Positions 1 to 6,831 are shown, counted from the stretch's first letter. The stretch: DNA of 9,710 nt from CAYLOP01 sp964385305 (GCA_964385305.1 CAYLOP010000117.1:1-9710); one strand, 5' to 3'. The notes: generated from the sequence alone by a model not told the origin. Program-made: numbers and translations.

Positions 1-188
1 GCGCCAGCCGATAGGTGGCTCACCAACCGTGATGTGAGACTGAAGCGCAACATTTTATATTAGAAGAGGATGGAAAGCTTGCCCTTCAGCGAAGGGTAGT
101 ATGAAAATCTGGGCTATGCTAGAGTCCACTACTTCGTGAAAGCGTTGATCCCTTACCAAATCAACTTTTTCGTAGGAGGTTTTATCCA
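1..188. other. Upstream intergenic region of the MFS gene
   Basis: No gene is supported here. Frame 1 is open from base 1 to a stop at 61-63 and could be the last 20 codons of an upstream gene, but that is too short to identify. A perfect 6-bp hairpin, CCCTTC (82-87) with GAAGGG (91-96) and a 3-base loop, has no T-run after it, so it is not a typical terminator. TATGCT at 115-120 resembles a -10 box but has no convincing -35 partner. Confidence 0.4.
173..180 (+). promoter_or_regulatory. Strong ribosome binding site of the MFS gene
   Basis: TAGGAGGT lies 8 bases before the ATG at 189. It is close to a full complement of the 16S rRNA 3' end, far stronger than the sites of most other genes in the window, and it fixes the MFS start. 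Confidence 0.85.
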
Positions 189-1421
189 ATGGAACAAACT
201 GACTTCAAAGTCTATGGATATCGATGGGTCGTGCTGCTTGCATTCATGTTTGTCGTCGCCATTAATCAGCTCTTGTGGATAACCTTTGCTCCAATCACAG
301 GCAGTGCCGCCGCCTATTATGGAGTCTCGGATCTCAGCATCGGTCTTTTGTCCATGTGCTTCATGATCGTCTATATCGTCATCTCGATCCCTGCCTCCTG
401 GGCGATCGACACCTTTGGCATTCGGACCGCCGTGGGGATAGGTGCTGCAATAACGGGCATCTTCGGCTTGTTGCGGGGTATCCTGGCATCCGATTACACA
501 TTAGTTCTTATTGCGCAAATAGGGATCGCCATCGGACAGCCATTCATCCTCAATGCTGTGACTACCGTAGCTGCTCGTTGGTTTCCTATCCAGGAGCGAG
601 CTACCGCTGCGGGCCTGGGGACTCTGGCAATGTACCTTGGCATCGTTGTGGCATTGGTGCTGACTCCTTATCTGACGATCCAATCTCAGATCAGCGGCAT
701 GCTCCTAACCTATGGGATCGTTTCTGTAATCGCCGTAGTTGTCTTTTTTGCATTTGTAAAAGAACGTCCTCCAACATCTCCCTGCCTCCCTGATCAGGAA
801 GAGCGCTCCCTTGTTTTTGACGGTCTTAAGGAATCCCTGCGAATGAGAGATTTTGTCCTATTAATGGTTATCTTCTTCGTGGGTTTGGGCGTGTTCAATG
901 CGGCAACAACTTGGATCGAAGATATCGTCAGGCCGAGAGGTTTCTCGATCATCCAGGCTGGTAACACGGGAGGCTTGATGATCGTAGGGGGTATTATCGG
1001 TGCCGTAGTCGTCCCAATACTCTCTGACCATCATCGTAAAAGAACACCATATTTGTTATTGGCTGTGATAGGTGCGACCCTGGGACTTATCGGCATTACC
1101 TTTGCCACAAGCTACTGGCTCTTGCTCGTCTCAGCTTTTGTCTTTGGTTTCTTCTTGCTAAGCGCTGGCCCGATTGGATTCCAGTATGGCGCCGAAGTTA
1201 CCCATCCAACACCAGAGGGCACGTCAAACGGCCTACTTTTACTCATGGGCCAAATCTCGGGTATCATTTTCATCTTTGGAATGGACAGTTTTAAGTCCCC
1301 GGAAACAGGTTCAATGACCCTGCCCTTGATTGTGCTCATCGGTCTCATGGTTCTAAGCCTGCTCTTCTGTACAAGGCTCAGGGAAGCGACAACCTTGCTG
1401 ACTGAAAATAGGAGCCCATGA
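189..1421 (+). CDS. MFS transporter
   Basis: A 410-residue integral membrane transporter that probably moves a small solute across the inner membrane by ion-coupled or facilitated transport. The length and the succession of hydrophobic segments fit the usual 12-helix MFS fold. Helix 1 (about 12-33) carries an RWVVLL...NQLLW pattern, and YGVSDLSIGLLSMCFM followed by a PASWAIDTFGIR loop (about 68-78) matches the conserved helix 2-3 region. A longer, charged cytoplasmic loop at about 192-218 separates the two halves. The helix 1-3 pattern recalls the FLVCR-like branch (haem, choline or ethanolamine carriers in eukaryotes), but the substrate cannot be read from the sequence. The ATG is fixed by an ideal Shine-Dalgarno sequence. 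The gene stands alone; a probable terminator follows at 1455-1504. Membrane transport is a firm call, the subfamily is a guess. Confidence 0.92.
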   Translation: MEQTDFKVYGYRWVVLLAFMFVVAINQLLWITFAPITGSAAAYYGVSDLSIGLLSMCFMIVYIVISIPASWAIDTFGIRTAVGIGAAITGIFGLLRGILASDYTLVLIAQIGIAIGQPFILNAVTTVAARWFPIQERATAAGLGTLAMYLGIVVALVLTPYLTIQSQISGMLLTYGIVSVIAVVVFFAFVKERPPTSPCLPDQEERSLVFDGLKESLRMRDFVLLMVIFFVGLGVFNAATTWIEDIVRPRGFSIIQAGNTGGLMIVGGIIGAVVVPILSDHHRKRTPYLLLAVIGATLGLIGITFATSYWLLLVSAFVFGFFLLSAGPIGFQYGAEVTHPTPEGTSNGLLLLMGQISGIIFIFGMDSFKSPETGSMTLPLIVLIGLMVLSLLFCTRLREATTLLTENRSP

Positions 1422-1454
1422 ACCGCTGTCTTGTTGCAGATAGTCACCTAACCC

Positions 1455-1504
1455 CGCGTGTTGCTGGCCGGGCTTCACCAGAGGGTAAGCGGCGCGTTTT
1501 TTTT
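1455..1504 (+). terminator. Probable intrinsic terminator after the MFS gene
   Basis: An interrupted stem pairs CGCG (1455-1458) with CGCG (1493-1496) and GCT (1463-1465) with AGC (1488-1490), and it is followed at once by eight T residues (1497-1504). The T-run and position 34 bases after the stop codon support termination. The stem itself is imperfect. Confidence 0.5.
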
Positions 1505-1511
1505 ACGACTG

Positions 1512-1533
1512 TTGACAAGCAAAGCCGTGTCAA
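1512..1533. promoter_or_regulatory. Perfect inverted repeat TTGACA-N10-TGTCAA
   Basis: TTGACA (1512-1517) and TGTCAA (1528-1533) are perfect inverted copies with 10 bases between them. The left arm equals a consensus -35 hexamer, but the bases 17 further on (GCTACC) make a poor -10. The site may be an operator or part of the promoter of the truncated gene at 1622. No regulator is recognisable nearby. Confidence 0.3.
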
Positions 1534-1621
1534 GGCTACCAACGCCCGACAGCACACGCCCCCGTTAAGCCACAGGCAAGGGCACCCGTCCGATCAGGCA
1601 CAACGACGAAAATGATCCCAG

Positions 1622-1957
1622 ATGAGCACTGAATTCGGAAATGCAGAAAGCGCGCTACAAACACGACGCTTTGTCGTGCGCGCGTTCACTCAGGCACTCT
1701 TTCTTCCCTTGGTCGTAGGTCCTTTCCTCTTCGTTCCCGCTGGTACGCTCGCCTGGCCAATGGGATGGGTGGTTCTCGTCATCTTTGTTGCTGGAAACCT
1801 AGGTCTATCGCTGCTGGCGGCCTTCAGAGAACCGGACCTTGCGGAGGAGCGCCTCACGCCCGCGGCCGGTGCCAAGAACTGGGATCGTTTTCTGACTTCC
1901 GCAACGAACCTGCTGCTCATTGCTGGGCGTAGCCTAAAAAAATCTGGATTGCAGTGA
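1622..1957 (+). pseudogene. Truncated isoprenylcysteine methyltransferase-like protein (N-terminal remnant)
   Basis: The 111-residue product begins like members of the isoprenylcysteine carboxyl methyltransferase (ICMT) family: a basic start, a first membrane helix (about 25-45), the motif PAGTLAWPMGWVVLVIF, a second helix ending in GLSLLAAFREPDLAEERL, then a GAKNWDRFL segment and the start of a third helix. Full-length relatives are roughly 200 residues long and carry the catalytic part (a GPYxxVRHP-like motif and a C-terminal E..L...F...Y..Y pattern) further on; that half is absent. Similarity appears to end near base 1926, after LLLIAG, and about nine unrelated residues precede the TGA. 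What follows is the promoter region of the CAP/LysM gene, so a deletion or an insertion joined the two. It is probably non-functional. The family call rests on the N-terminal pattern alone. Confidence 0.6.
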
Positions 1958-1985
1958 TTGTTATTTTTAAGGACCATCCAACCGT

Positions 1986-1998
1986 TATAATTGCGGTG
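1986..1998 (+). promoter_or_regulatory. -10 box directly before the GTG start (probable leaderless mRNA)
   Basis: A perfect TATAAT (1986-1991) ends 6 bases before the GTG start at 1998. Transcription would be expected to begin at or within a base or two of the start codon. No Shine-Dalgarno sequence fits in this space. No good -35 hexamer is seen at 17 bases; TTGTTA (1958-1963) is 22 bases away. An AT-rich stretch at 1961-1970 may assist the promoter. Confidence 0.55.
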
Positions 1999-3410
1999 TG
2001 CAACAAAAAAAATCCATCCGATGGTTACTCTTACTTATTCTGCTGACTGCCTCGCTCAACACAGCAGCCTTCGTACGAGTCGCCCAACCCCCGACCAAAC
2101 CCGCCCAACCCGCTGAAGTCACTGCTTTTGATCTGATCATCGCTATGAATACTTTGCGCATGTCGTACGGGCTGCCGGCGCTGGTGGAAGATCCCATCAT
2201 CAACGCGGTGTCTCAATCTACAGCAAAGACCATGGCGGCCAACCTGATGTCCTGGCACATCGGGAATGTCTCTGGCCGGCTAGCCGCTGCCGGGTATGGC
2301 GGAGGCGCTACGGTCTGGGCAACTGAAAATTTCGCCGTGGGAGATCTCTCTATCGACGAGATCATGGTGATCTGGTCCGACGCTTCGCATATGATCCCGG
2401 CCGTCAATCCGGCTTATTGCAATATCGGCGCGGGCGTAGCCAGAGCTTCCAATGGCAGGACGTACTACGTCTTACAGGCTGCCTACACATCTGCCAAATC
2501 CTGCGGGGAATATCAGTCTCCCGGCAGCAGCACTGACGGTGGCGCGGTTTCCCAGTGGATCGTCCCGGTGAAAATTGCCACTCCGGATGGAGAGGGCCGA
2601 GTGTACCATGTGGTGGAAGCCGGTCAGTCATTCTGGGCGATCGCCGTAGCGTATAAAATCACGATCCGAGACCTGGAAATCTGGAATAACCTTTCCAGGG
2701 ACTCAAAACTGCAAATCGGCCAATCCCTGTTCATCCCCGGCCCCAACACCGAAGGCTACAGCACGCCCACACCGGTCGGCATGATCCAGATCAGCACACC
2801 CGATCCCGACGGCAAGATCGTCCACACCGTTCAGGAATACCAGACACTCACGACGATTGCCCAGGCATATGGGATTAATATCGAGACAATCTTAGCCCTG
2901 AATGGCTTTCAAGCCGATTGGCCGCTGCAGATCGGGCAGAAATTGGTCATCAACCCTGGTTCGGTGACCCCTAGCCCGACCCCTCGTCCCCTGACACCCA
3001 TCGAAAAATTGACGCCCGCAAGCGACGGTAAGTACTATCACATCGTTAAAATCAACGAAACGCTTTCATGGATCGCAGTACTTTACGAAGTGAAGGTTGC
3101 CGATCTTATGGCCTGGAACGGGCTGAATGAATCCTCGATTCTGCACCCCGATCAAAAATTGATCTTGCATGTGACTCCGCCCGCCACTGAAACGCCTACC
3201 CCTAGCTCGGCTACCCCCACAATGACTGCCACGGTGGCGCCGTCCACGCCCACACCCATCCTACTCCCAACGCAGACAGTTATCCGTCAAGATACCAAAG
3301 CGGAATCGTCCTCTGCCAATGGAAGTAACACGACTATCTGGGCAATAGCCATTGGGCTACTTGTGGGTGGATCTTTACTGGCAGTATTCATCTCCCGCAA
3401 AAAGCAGTAA
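1998..3410 (+). CDS. Secreted, membrane-anchored CAP domain protein with three LysM repeats
   Basis: A 470-residue surface protein predicted to bind peptidoglycan or related glycans. In order: a signal peptide (1-25, basic start then WLLLLILLTASL); a CAP/SCP-PR1 domain (about 43-164) with His87, a TEN motif at 109-111 and His131 placed like the family's cavity residues; LysM domains at about 203-247, 276-318 and 348-391, each with a YHVV or VHTV start and an IGQ or PDQ turn; Pro/Thr-rich linkers at 255-270, 324-340 and 393-427; a C-terminal membrane helix (446-466) and a basic RKKQ tail. LysM domains bind N-acetylglucosamine-containing glycans; the role of bacterial CAP domains is poorly known. 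GTG is chosen as start because it gives the complete signal peptide; the next Met lies inside the CAP domain. Domain assignment is firm, the biological role is inferred. Confidence 0.93.
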   Translation: MQQKKSIRWLLLLILLTASLNTAAFVRVAQPPTKPAQPAEVTAFDLIIAMNTLRMSYGLPALVEDPIINAVSQSTAKTMAANLMSWHIGNVSGRLAAAGYGGGATVWATENFAVGDLSIDEIMVIWSDASHMIPAVNPAYCNIGAGVARASNGRTYYVLQAAYTSAKSCGEYQSPGSSTDGGAVSQWIVPVKIATPDGEGRVYHVVEAGQSFWAIAVAYKITIRDLEIWNNLSRDSKLQIGQSLFIPGPNTEGYSTPTPVGMIQISTPDPDGKIVHTVQEYQTLTTIAQAYGINIETILALNGFQADWPLQIGQKLVINPGSVTPSPTPRPLTPIEKLTPASDGKYYHIVKINETLSWIAVLYEVKVADLMAWNGLNESSILHPDQKLILHVTPPATETPTPSSATPTMTATVAPSTPTPILLPTQTVIRQDTKAESSSANGSNTTIWAIAIGLLVGGSLLAVFISRKKQ

Positions 3411-3633
3411 AAGGTTCTTCTCGAAAACCTGGGACTCTCTGAATAGGCTTACGTCTTGTTCAGTGTTGTAAATTCAACTGGGCTCCCAACATGAAATTGA
3501 GTGGCCACAGATGCGGCGCGAATTAGACGCGAAGGTGTATGATTGGGCCGCTGGGTTTGCAGGCGCTGGAACGGACCCCGGCGACTTCCTACACCGCTTA
3601 CGCTCAGGAACCCCGTCTGCATGGGCCGGGCGG

Positions 3634-3658
3634 TGCTTTGCGAGGCTCGAAAATCTTA
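3634..3658 (+). repeat. Dispersed intergenic repeat, copy A
   Basis: The core TGCTTTGCGAGG followed by CTCGAAAATCTTA matches the copy at 8907-8931 at 19 of 25 positions, including an unbroken GCGAGGCTCGAA. It lies about 93 bases before the reductase start. Similarity upstream of the core is weak. Confidence 0.5.
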
Positions 3659-3670
3659 AGCCGCGACCAA

Positions 3671-3717
3671 TTTCCTAAAAATCCGTAGGAAGATATGATA
3701 GCCTACATTCATGGCTA
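3671..3717 (+). promoter_or_regulatory. Putative promoter with two inverted repeats before the reductase gene
   Basis: TATGAT (3694-3699) is a plausible -10 box, with TTTCCT (3671-3676) exactly 17 bases upstream as a weak -35. Two inverted repeats overlap this: TTCCTA (3672-3677) with TAGGAA (3686-3691), and TAGCC with GGCTA spanning about 3699-3717. Both would be well placed as operators for a repressor of the reductase operon. This is inference from position; no regulator gene is adjacent. Confidence 0.35.
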
Positions 3718-3751
3718 ATGATCGTGTTCGTCAGGTAACGAGAAGCAAACT

Positions 3752-4798
3752 ATGAAGTACAAAAGCGTGATCGCAACCGAACGCGGAGGCCCGGAGGTTC
3801 TCCAAGTCACGGTGAACGACCTGCGCGCGCCGTCATCCGGGGAGGCCCGCATTAAAACCCTCGCTGCGGGCGTTTGCCGACCTGATATTACCGTTCGAAC
3901 GGGTGAATCGCTCTACAGCGGCACACCGCTGGGGCAGAAGTTCCCTTTCGTGCCGGGTTATTCCATCATCGGTACTGTAGATGCGGTTGGCGAAGGCGTG
4001 GCCGAAGTCGCTGTCGGCGATCGGGTTGGCGCACTGACGGTTGTCGGCGGCTACAGCGAGTACCTATATTGGAAGAGCGATCGGCTTATTCCTGTTCCAT
4101 CCACAGTGGACCCGGTGGAAGCCGTCACACTGATCCTGAACTACATCGTGGCTTACCAGGCGCTCCATCGGTCGGCGAAGGTCAAGGCCGGGGATAAGGC
4201 GCTCATCATCGGCGCGAGCGGAGGTATTGGAACGGCCCTACTTCAGCTTGGCAAACTGGTTGATCTCACTATGTACGGGACAGCCTCTGCGAGCAAACAC
4301 CCCATCCTGAGTGAAATGGGCGTCATACCCATCGACTACCATACACAGGATTTTGTCGAGGTGATCGATCAGATGGAGCCGGATGGCCTCGATGCCGTGT
4401 TTGATGGGATGAGCGGGGACTACATTAAACGTGGACTGGCCGTGCTGCGGCGCGACGGCACGCTGGTGAGCTACGGTGAACCCACCGGGCTTCCCGCACT
4501 GTTTCGTATGCTTGGGACGCTCATCACGGTCAACCTGCTGCCGAATGGTAAATCCTTTAAGCTGTATGGCACATCGTCCTATTTTTTATTCGACAAACGA
4601 CCGTTCCTGGAAGACTGGGCCGTGCTCTTCAAGCTGCTCAAAGAAGGTAAAATCAAACCCGTCATTGCGAAAAAATTCCCCCTGCTGGAAGCGTCTCAAG
4701 CCAATGCGCTGCTGGAGAGCGGGCAGATCGTTGGCAACGTCGTCCTGGCGGCGCCGGAATTGTTGCAGGATTTTCGCTCGCACAGCAGATTGTCATAA
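3752..4798 (+). CDS. Zinc-independent medium-chain dehydrogenase/reductase (quinone oxidoreductase-like)
   Basis: A 348-residue cytoplasmic oxidoreductase of the MDR superfamily, probably NADPH-dependent and reducing a quinone, enone or similar carbonyl compound. The N-terminal GroES-like domain (about 1-125) includes FPFVPGYSIIGTVDAVGEG and the VGDRVGAL turn. The Rossmann domain (about 126-270) has the nucleotide-binding motif GASGGIG at 154-160. The residues that hold catalytic and structural zinc in alcohol dehydrogenases are not present as a set: the region is AAGVCRPDITVRTG and there is no four-cysteine loop. This points to the quinone-reductase or VAT-1-like branch. The C-terminal KEGKIKPVIAKKFPL...SGQIVGNVVL is typical of the family. 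A weak GAGAAG lies upstream of the ATG. The next gene starts 16 bases after the stop, so the two are probably co-transcribed. The substrate is unknown. Confidence 0.9.
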   Translation: MKYKSVIATERGGPEVLQVTVNDLRAPSSGEARIKTLAAGVCRPDITVRTGESLYSGTPLGQKFPFVPGYSIIGTVDAVGEGVAEVAVGDRVGALTVVGGYSEYLYWKSDRLIPVPSTVDPVEAVTLILNYIVAYQALHRSAKVKAGDKALIIGASGGIGTALLQLGKLVDLTMYGTASASKHPILSEMGVIPIDYHTQDFVEVIDQMEPDGLDAVFDGMSGDYIKRGLAVLRRDGTLVSYGEPTGLPALFRMLGTLITVNLLPNGKSFKLYGTSSYFLFDKRPFLEDWAVLFKLLKEGKIKPVIAKKFPLLEASQANALLESGQIVGNVVLAAPELLQDFRSHSRLS

Positions 4799-4814
4799 AA
4801 GCCGGGGATTTGAA

Positions 4815-5195
4815 ATGGACACGACCAAATTAAGATTTATCGGCGCGGGGTCATTTTTTCTTTTCGTTTTTCTTTCCGGATTGTGGTTGAGCCGCTCGGG
4901 AAAGCCCTATAGTGCGATCATTTTTAACACCCATAAATTGATCGGGCTGGCGGCGGGTGCCTTTCTGGTCACAACGGTTTACCGGATTCATCAAGCGACT
5001 CCACTCAGTCCGGTAGAAATCACCGCCATCGTTGTCACTGTCTTGATTTTTGTCGCCACCGTTACCGCGGGCGGTTTGCTGAGTATCGATAAACCCATGC
5101 CGGCAGCGATCTCAATGATGCATAAGGCGTTCCCGTATTTCGCCGTGCTCTCCACTGCCGTAACCCTGTACTTGCTGTTGATTCGCAAATTGTAA
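4815..5195 (+). CDS. Small four-helix membrane protein of unknown function
   Basis: A 126-residue protein with four predicted membrane helices (about 8-25, 38-56, 66-88 and 105-123) and short loops. His40 and His103 lie at the starts of helices 2 and 4 and His59 at the end of helix 2. Paired histidines in a four-helix bundle are a common way of holding haem, so a b-type cytochrome-like role is possible, but this is inference. The GGLLSIDKPMP loop and the HKAFPYFAVLSTAVTLYLL helix are the most distinctive segments. The ATG at 4815 has GGGGA 6 bases upstream and directly follows the reductase stop. The same frame stays open further upstream, inside the reductase, but that part reads as a shadow. 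The arrangement suggests a redox partner or membrane component for the reductase. I do not recognise a named family. Confidence 0.8.
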   Translation: MDTTKLRFIGAGSFFLFVFLSGLWLSRSGKPYSAIIFNTHKLIGLAAGAFLVTTVYRIHQATPLSPVEITAIVVTVLIFVATVTAGGLLSIDKPMPAAISMMHKAFPYFAVLSTAVTLYLLLIRKL

Positions 5196-5295
5196 ACCGC
5201 CCAAAGCGACGCGCGGCTCATCACGGTGCTGCAGCCGTCCACATAGACTAAACGATTGGGTTAAGATAGACCTGGAAAGGAAAACTGGATCGGCT

Positions 5296-5302
5296 AAAGG
5301 AG
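5296..5302 (+). promoter_or_regulatory. Ribosome binding site deciding the Nudix start
   Basis: AAAGGAG ends 6 bases before the GTG at 5309, an ideal distance. It favours GTG 5309 over the in-frame ATG at 5381, which has only a weak GGGGA. Family members usually start at the equivalent of the ATG, so the choice remains open. Confidence 0.5.
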
Positions 5303-5308
5303 CAGCAC

Positions 5309-5836
5309 GTGGGGTGGTTGCCCGTCAGGGCACTCGAGGCTGTCGGGCGGATTCTTGAGTTAGAAAAGCGTTGGGGAAAAATGGCCAGACATACGCGGTA
5401 CCAGGGTCTAATCGTCGAGAACGACAGCGTTCTACTCATCAAGCACACAGAGCGCGCAACGGGTCGTAGCTATTGGATCATCCCTGGCGGCGGACTGGAT
5501 GACGACGAAACGGAAGAGGAATGCGTGATTCGGGAGGTTCGAGAGGAAACAAACCTGGATGTGGAGATCGAGAGATTACTTTTCGATGAGCCGGGTCATC
5601 CGAATGGTGTGTACCGTAGGCGCAAGACCTTTCTATGTAAGCCCGTTGGTGGACATCCATCTCCAGGCTTTGAGCCGGAGGTTGAGGCTTCCGAACGCTA
5701 TGCGATTACCGAGGTTCGGTGGTTTGATCTTCGACAAGAAACGGATTGGGGGCATGATCTGCTGACGGATCCATTCACCTACCCTCAACTGGTTAATGTC
5801 AGGAAGGAGCTTGGCTATTTTCCCTCGCAGTCCTGA
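5309..5836 (+). CDS. Nudix hydrolase
   Basis: A hydrolase acting on nucleoside diphosphates linked to another group; the substrate cannot be read from the sequence. The Nudix box is complete at residues 61-83 (GTG numbering): Gly61, five residues, Glu67, seven residues, then REV.EE (75-80). The usual glycine near its end is Asn82 (EETNL), a tolerated variation. Glu76, Glu79 and Glu80 would bind Mg2+. TRYQGLIVEND (29-39) is the first strand of the fold, and the protein ends soon after an EVRWFDL segment that closes it. With the GTG start it has 175 residues; with ATG 5381 it has 151, closer to usual relatives. The 24-residue N-terminal extension (VRALEAVGRILELEK) could be a helix or untranslated. 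No partner gene is close. It is the first of five short same-strand genes. Confidence 0.88.
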   Translation: MGWLPVRALEAVGRILELEKRWGKMARHTRYQGLIVENDSVLLIKHTERATGRSYWIIPGGGLDDDETEEECVIREVREETNLDVEIERLLFDEPGHPNGVYRRRKTFLCKPVGGHPSPGFEPEVEASERYAITEVRWFDLRQETDWGHDLLTDPFTYPQLVNVRKELGYFPSQS

Positions 5837-5866
5837 GCCCGCGCCGCGCTCCATGCATCTGTACCT

Positions 5867-5873
5867 GCCTAAC
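5867..5873 (+). other. GCCTAAC, resembling an integron attC R'' core
   Basis: GCCTAAC fits the R'' consensus RYYYAAC of integron attC sites and lies 31 bases after the Nudix stop, where an attC would begin. No matching GTTRRRY is found within the next 140 bases, so this is at most a degraded or chance match. Confidence 0.15.
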
Positions 5874-6030
5874 ACTTATGAAAACGCTGGGGGTGAACCG
5901 CTGAAGCGCCGAAGTGGTGGCGTACACTGAGATTGCAGGTGCGGTGCGATCCACATCAGAACCTGGTGCTTCTGAACCGGGCTTATTCATTGTATGATCG
6001 AAACGAGACCGCTTCCAGTCTTGATAAATC

Positions 6031-6059
6031 GCTGCGCTTCGCGAAGTTCGCAGCCATGA
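6031..6059 (+). repeat. Dispersed intergenic repeat, copy B, with hairpin
   Basis: The core CGCTTCGCGAAG (6035-6046) matches the repeat consensus at most positions, but the downstream half is diverged. It sits in a strong hairpin: GCTGCG (6031-6036) pairs with CGCAGC (6049-6054), and CTT/AAG extend the stem around a CGCG loop, leaving a two-base TT bulge. The hairpin ends about 37 bases before the VOC start. Confidence 0.45.
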
Positions 6060-6091
6060 GGTAGCGTCGACAGCGTTGTGAGGAGGGAAGC

Positions 6092-6451
6092 GTGAGGAAG
6101 TACCATCATCTTGGCATTCCAACAGTAGTATCAAGAGAGGGTGAAATCTACCTTGACCAGTTCAAGATGTACTCGTCGGGATTCGATACCAGTCCGTATG
6201 GCGTGGAGTGGCTCCGTTTCGAACCCGATTGCCCACTTCCCGAGTTGGTGAAGACCGTGCCGCATGTCGCGTTCGTTGTCGACGACATCAGCGCCGCCAT
6301 AGCAGGCAAGGATGTTCTGATTCAGCCCAACAGCCCGAGCCCAGGTGTGACGGTGGCGTTCATCGTGCACGACGGAGCGCCCATTGAATTTCTACAGTTT
6401 TCGGGTCCGGACTTCGAAGTGTGGCCAGGCAGTGCCGCAGACGGCGTGTAA
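6092..6451 (+). CDS. VOC (glyoxalase/bleomycin-resistance fold) family protein
   Basis: A 119-residue cytoplasmic protein of the vicinal-oxygen-chelate superfamily, which includes glyoxalase I, dioxygenases and antibiotic-binding proteins. The start is HHLGIPT, followed by YLDQFKMYSSGFDTSPYGVEW; the second half-module begins VPHVAFVVDDI...AIAGKDVLIQPN and ends in APIEFLQF. Candidate metal ligands are His6, Glu39, His58 and Glu99, the positions used in the fold. It has the length of a single-domain member, which would act as a dimer. The GTG start at 6092 is supported by AGGAGGG at 6081-6087. The product cannot be assigned to glyoxalase, dioxygenase or resistance functions from sequence alone. 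It lies alone between two copies of the dispersed repeat. Confidence 0.87.
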   Translation: MRKYHHLGIPTVVSREGEIYLDQFKMYSSGFDTSPYGVEWLRFEPDCPLPELVKTVPHVAFVVDDISAAIAGKDVLIQPNSPSPGVTVAFIVHDGAPIEFLQFSGPDFEVWPGSAADGV

Positions 6452-6831
6452 GGGAGCATTGGTTGTTGGGAAGTGACGGGCCGCGTTGGGATGCGGTGTC
6501 TGTATTCGTACAACATATCGTGATAGCGGGAGGTTAGAGCCCATTCTTAAGATTGGTCAATGGACTACTCGCTGCTCCGTGAAGAACGCGGGATCTTGCA
6601 GAGATGACCGCACTTACCCTTTACAGGACGCTCCACGGCAGTTTGCGTCGCGAGGGATGCTGGGCGAAAAACATACCAAGCTATAGGACAAAGGTGCCTG
6701 GTGAGCAAGAGTGGGTCCGTGTCTTTGCCGCTCATCTCGCATCGTTGAACATCCAACATTGGGCGGCGTATTGAGTTTTCGGAGGGTTTCCACATGCCTG
6801 CGATGGTTAATCGGATGGTCAGGGTACTTCG
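6452..6831. other. 380-base intergenic region before the nucleotidyltransferase
   Basis: No convincing gene: the open frames here are shadows with no recognisable protein features, and one on the - strand runs into the nucleotidyltransferase. The region contains the best-preserved long copy of the dispersed repeat (6569-6655). A short CCGC/GCGG hairpin near 6480 lacks a T-run. Confidence 0.55.
6569..6655 (+). repeat. Dispersed intergenic repeat, long copy C
   Basis: This 87-base stretch aligns without gaps to 8675-8761 with 69 identical positions (79%). It ends in the core TGCGTCGCGAGG (6644-6655), shared with the other copies. The mismatches do not favour any codon's third position and an in-frame TGA is present in one of the more open frames, so it is unlikely to be protein-coding. 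Confidence 0.8.

Larger units (their letters stand above)
3411..3751. other. 341-base intergenic region before the reductase operon
   Basis: No gene is supported. A weak hairpin (AGGTT 3412-3416 with AACCT 3426-3430) follows the CAP/LysM stop but lacks a T-run. The region holds one copy of the dispersed repeat (3634-3658) and, next to the reductase gene, two short inverted repeats around a possible -10 box. Confidence 0.5.

Noticed and set aside
1..63. Possible 3' end of an upstream gene in frame 1
   Set aside because: Only 20 codons are visible before the stop and nothing in them can be recognised.
1418..1615. Open frame of 65 codons overlapping the end of the MFS gene by four bases
   Set aside because: It runs through the probable terminator and its T-run, has no ribosome binding site of its own, and its composition (many Arg, His, Gln, Pro) is not protein-like.
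4476..4814. Upstream extension of the four-helix membrane protein gene inside the reductase
   Set aside because: The part before 4815 is the +1 shadow of the reductase, with many Cys, Arg and Ser; the hydrophobic protein begins cleanly at ATG 4815 after a plausible ribosome binding site.
5196..5308. Eighth repeat copy before the Nudix gene
   Set aside because: GCGACGCGCGGCTC near 5209 resembles the core, but too few positions agree to separate it from chance.
5867..6010. Complete integron attC site after the Nudix gene
   Set aside because: GCCTAAC matches R'', but no GTTRRRY partner or symmetric L-box follows within the usual 57-141 bases.
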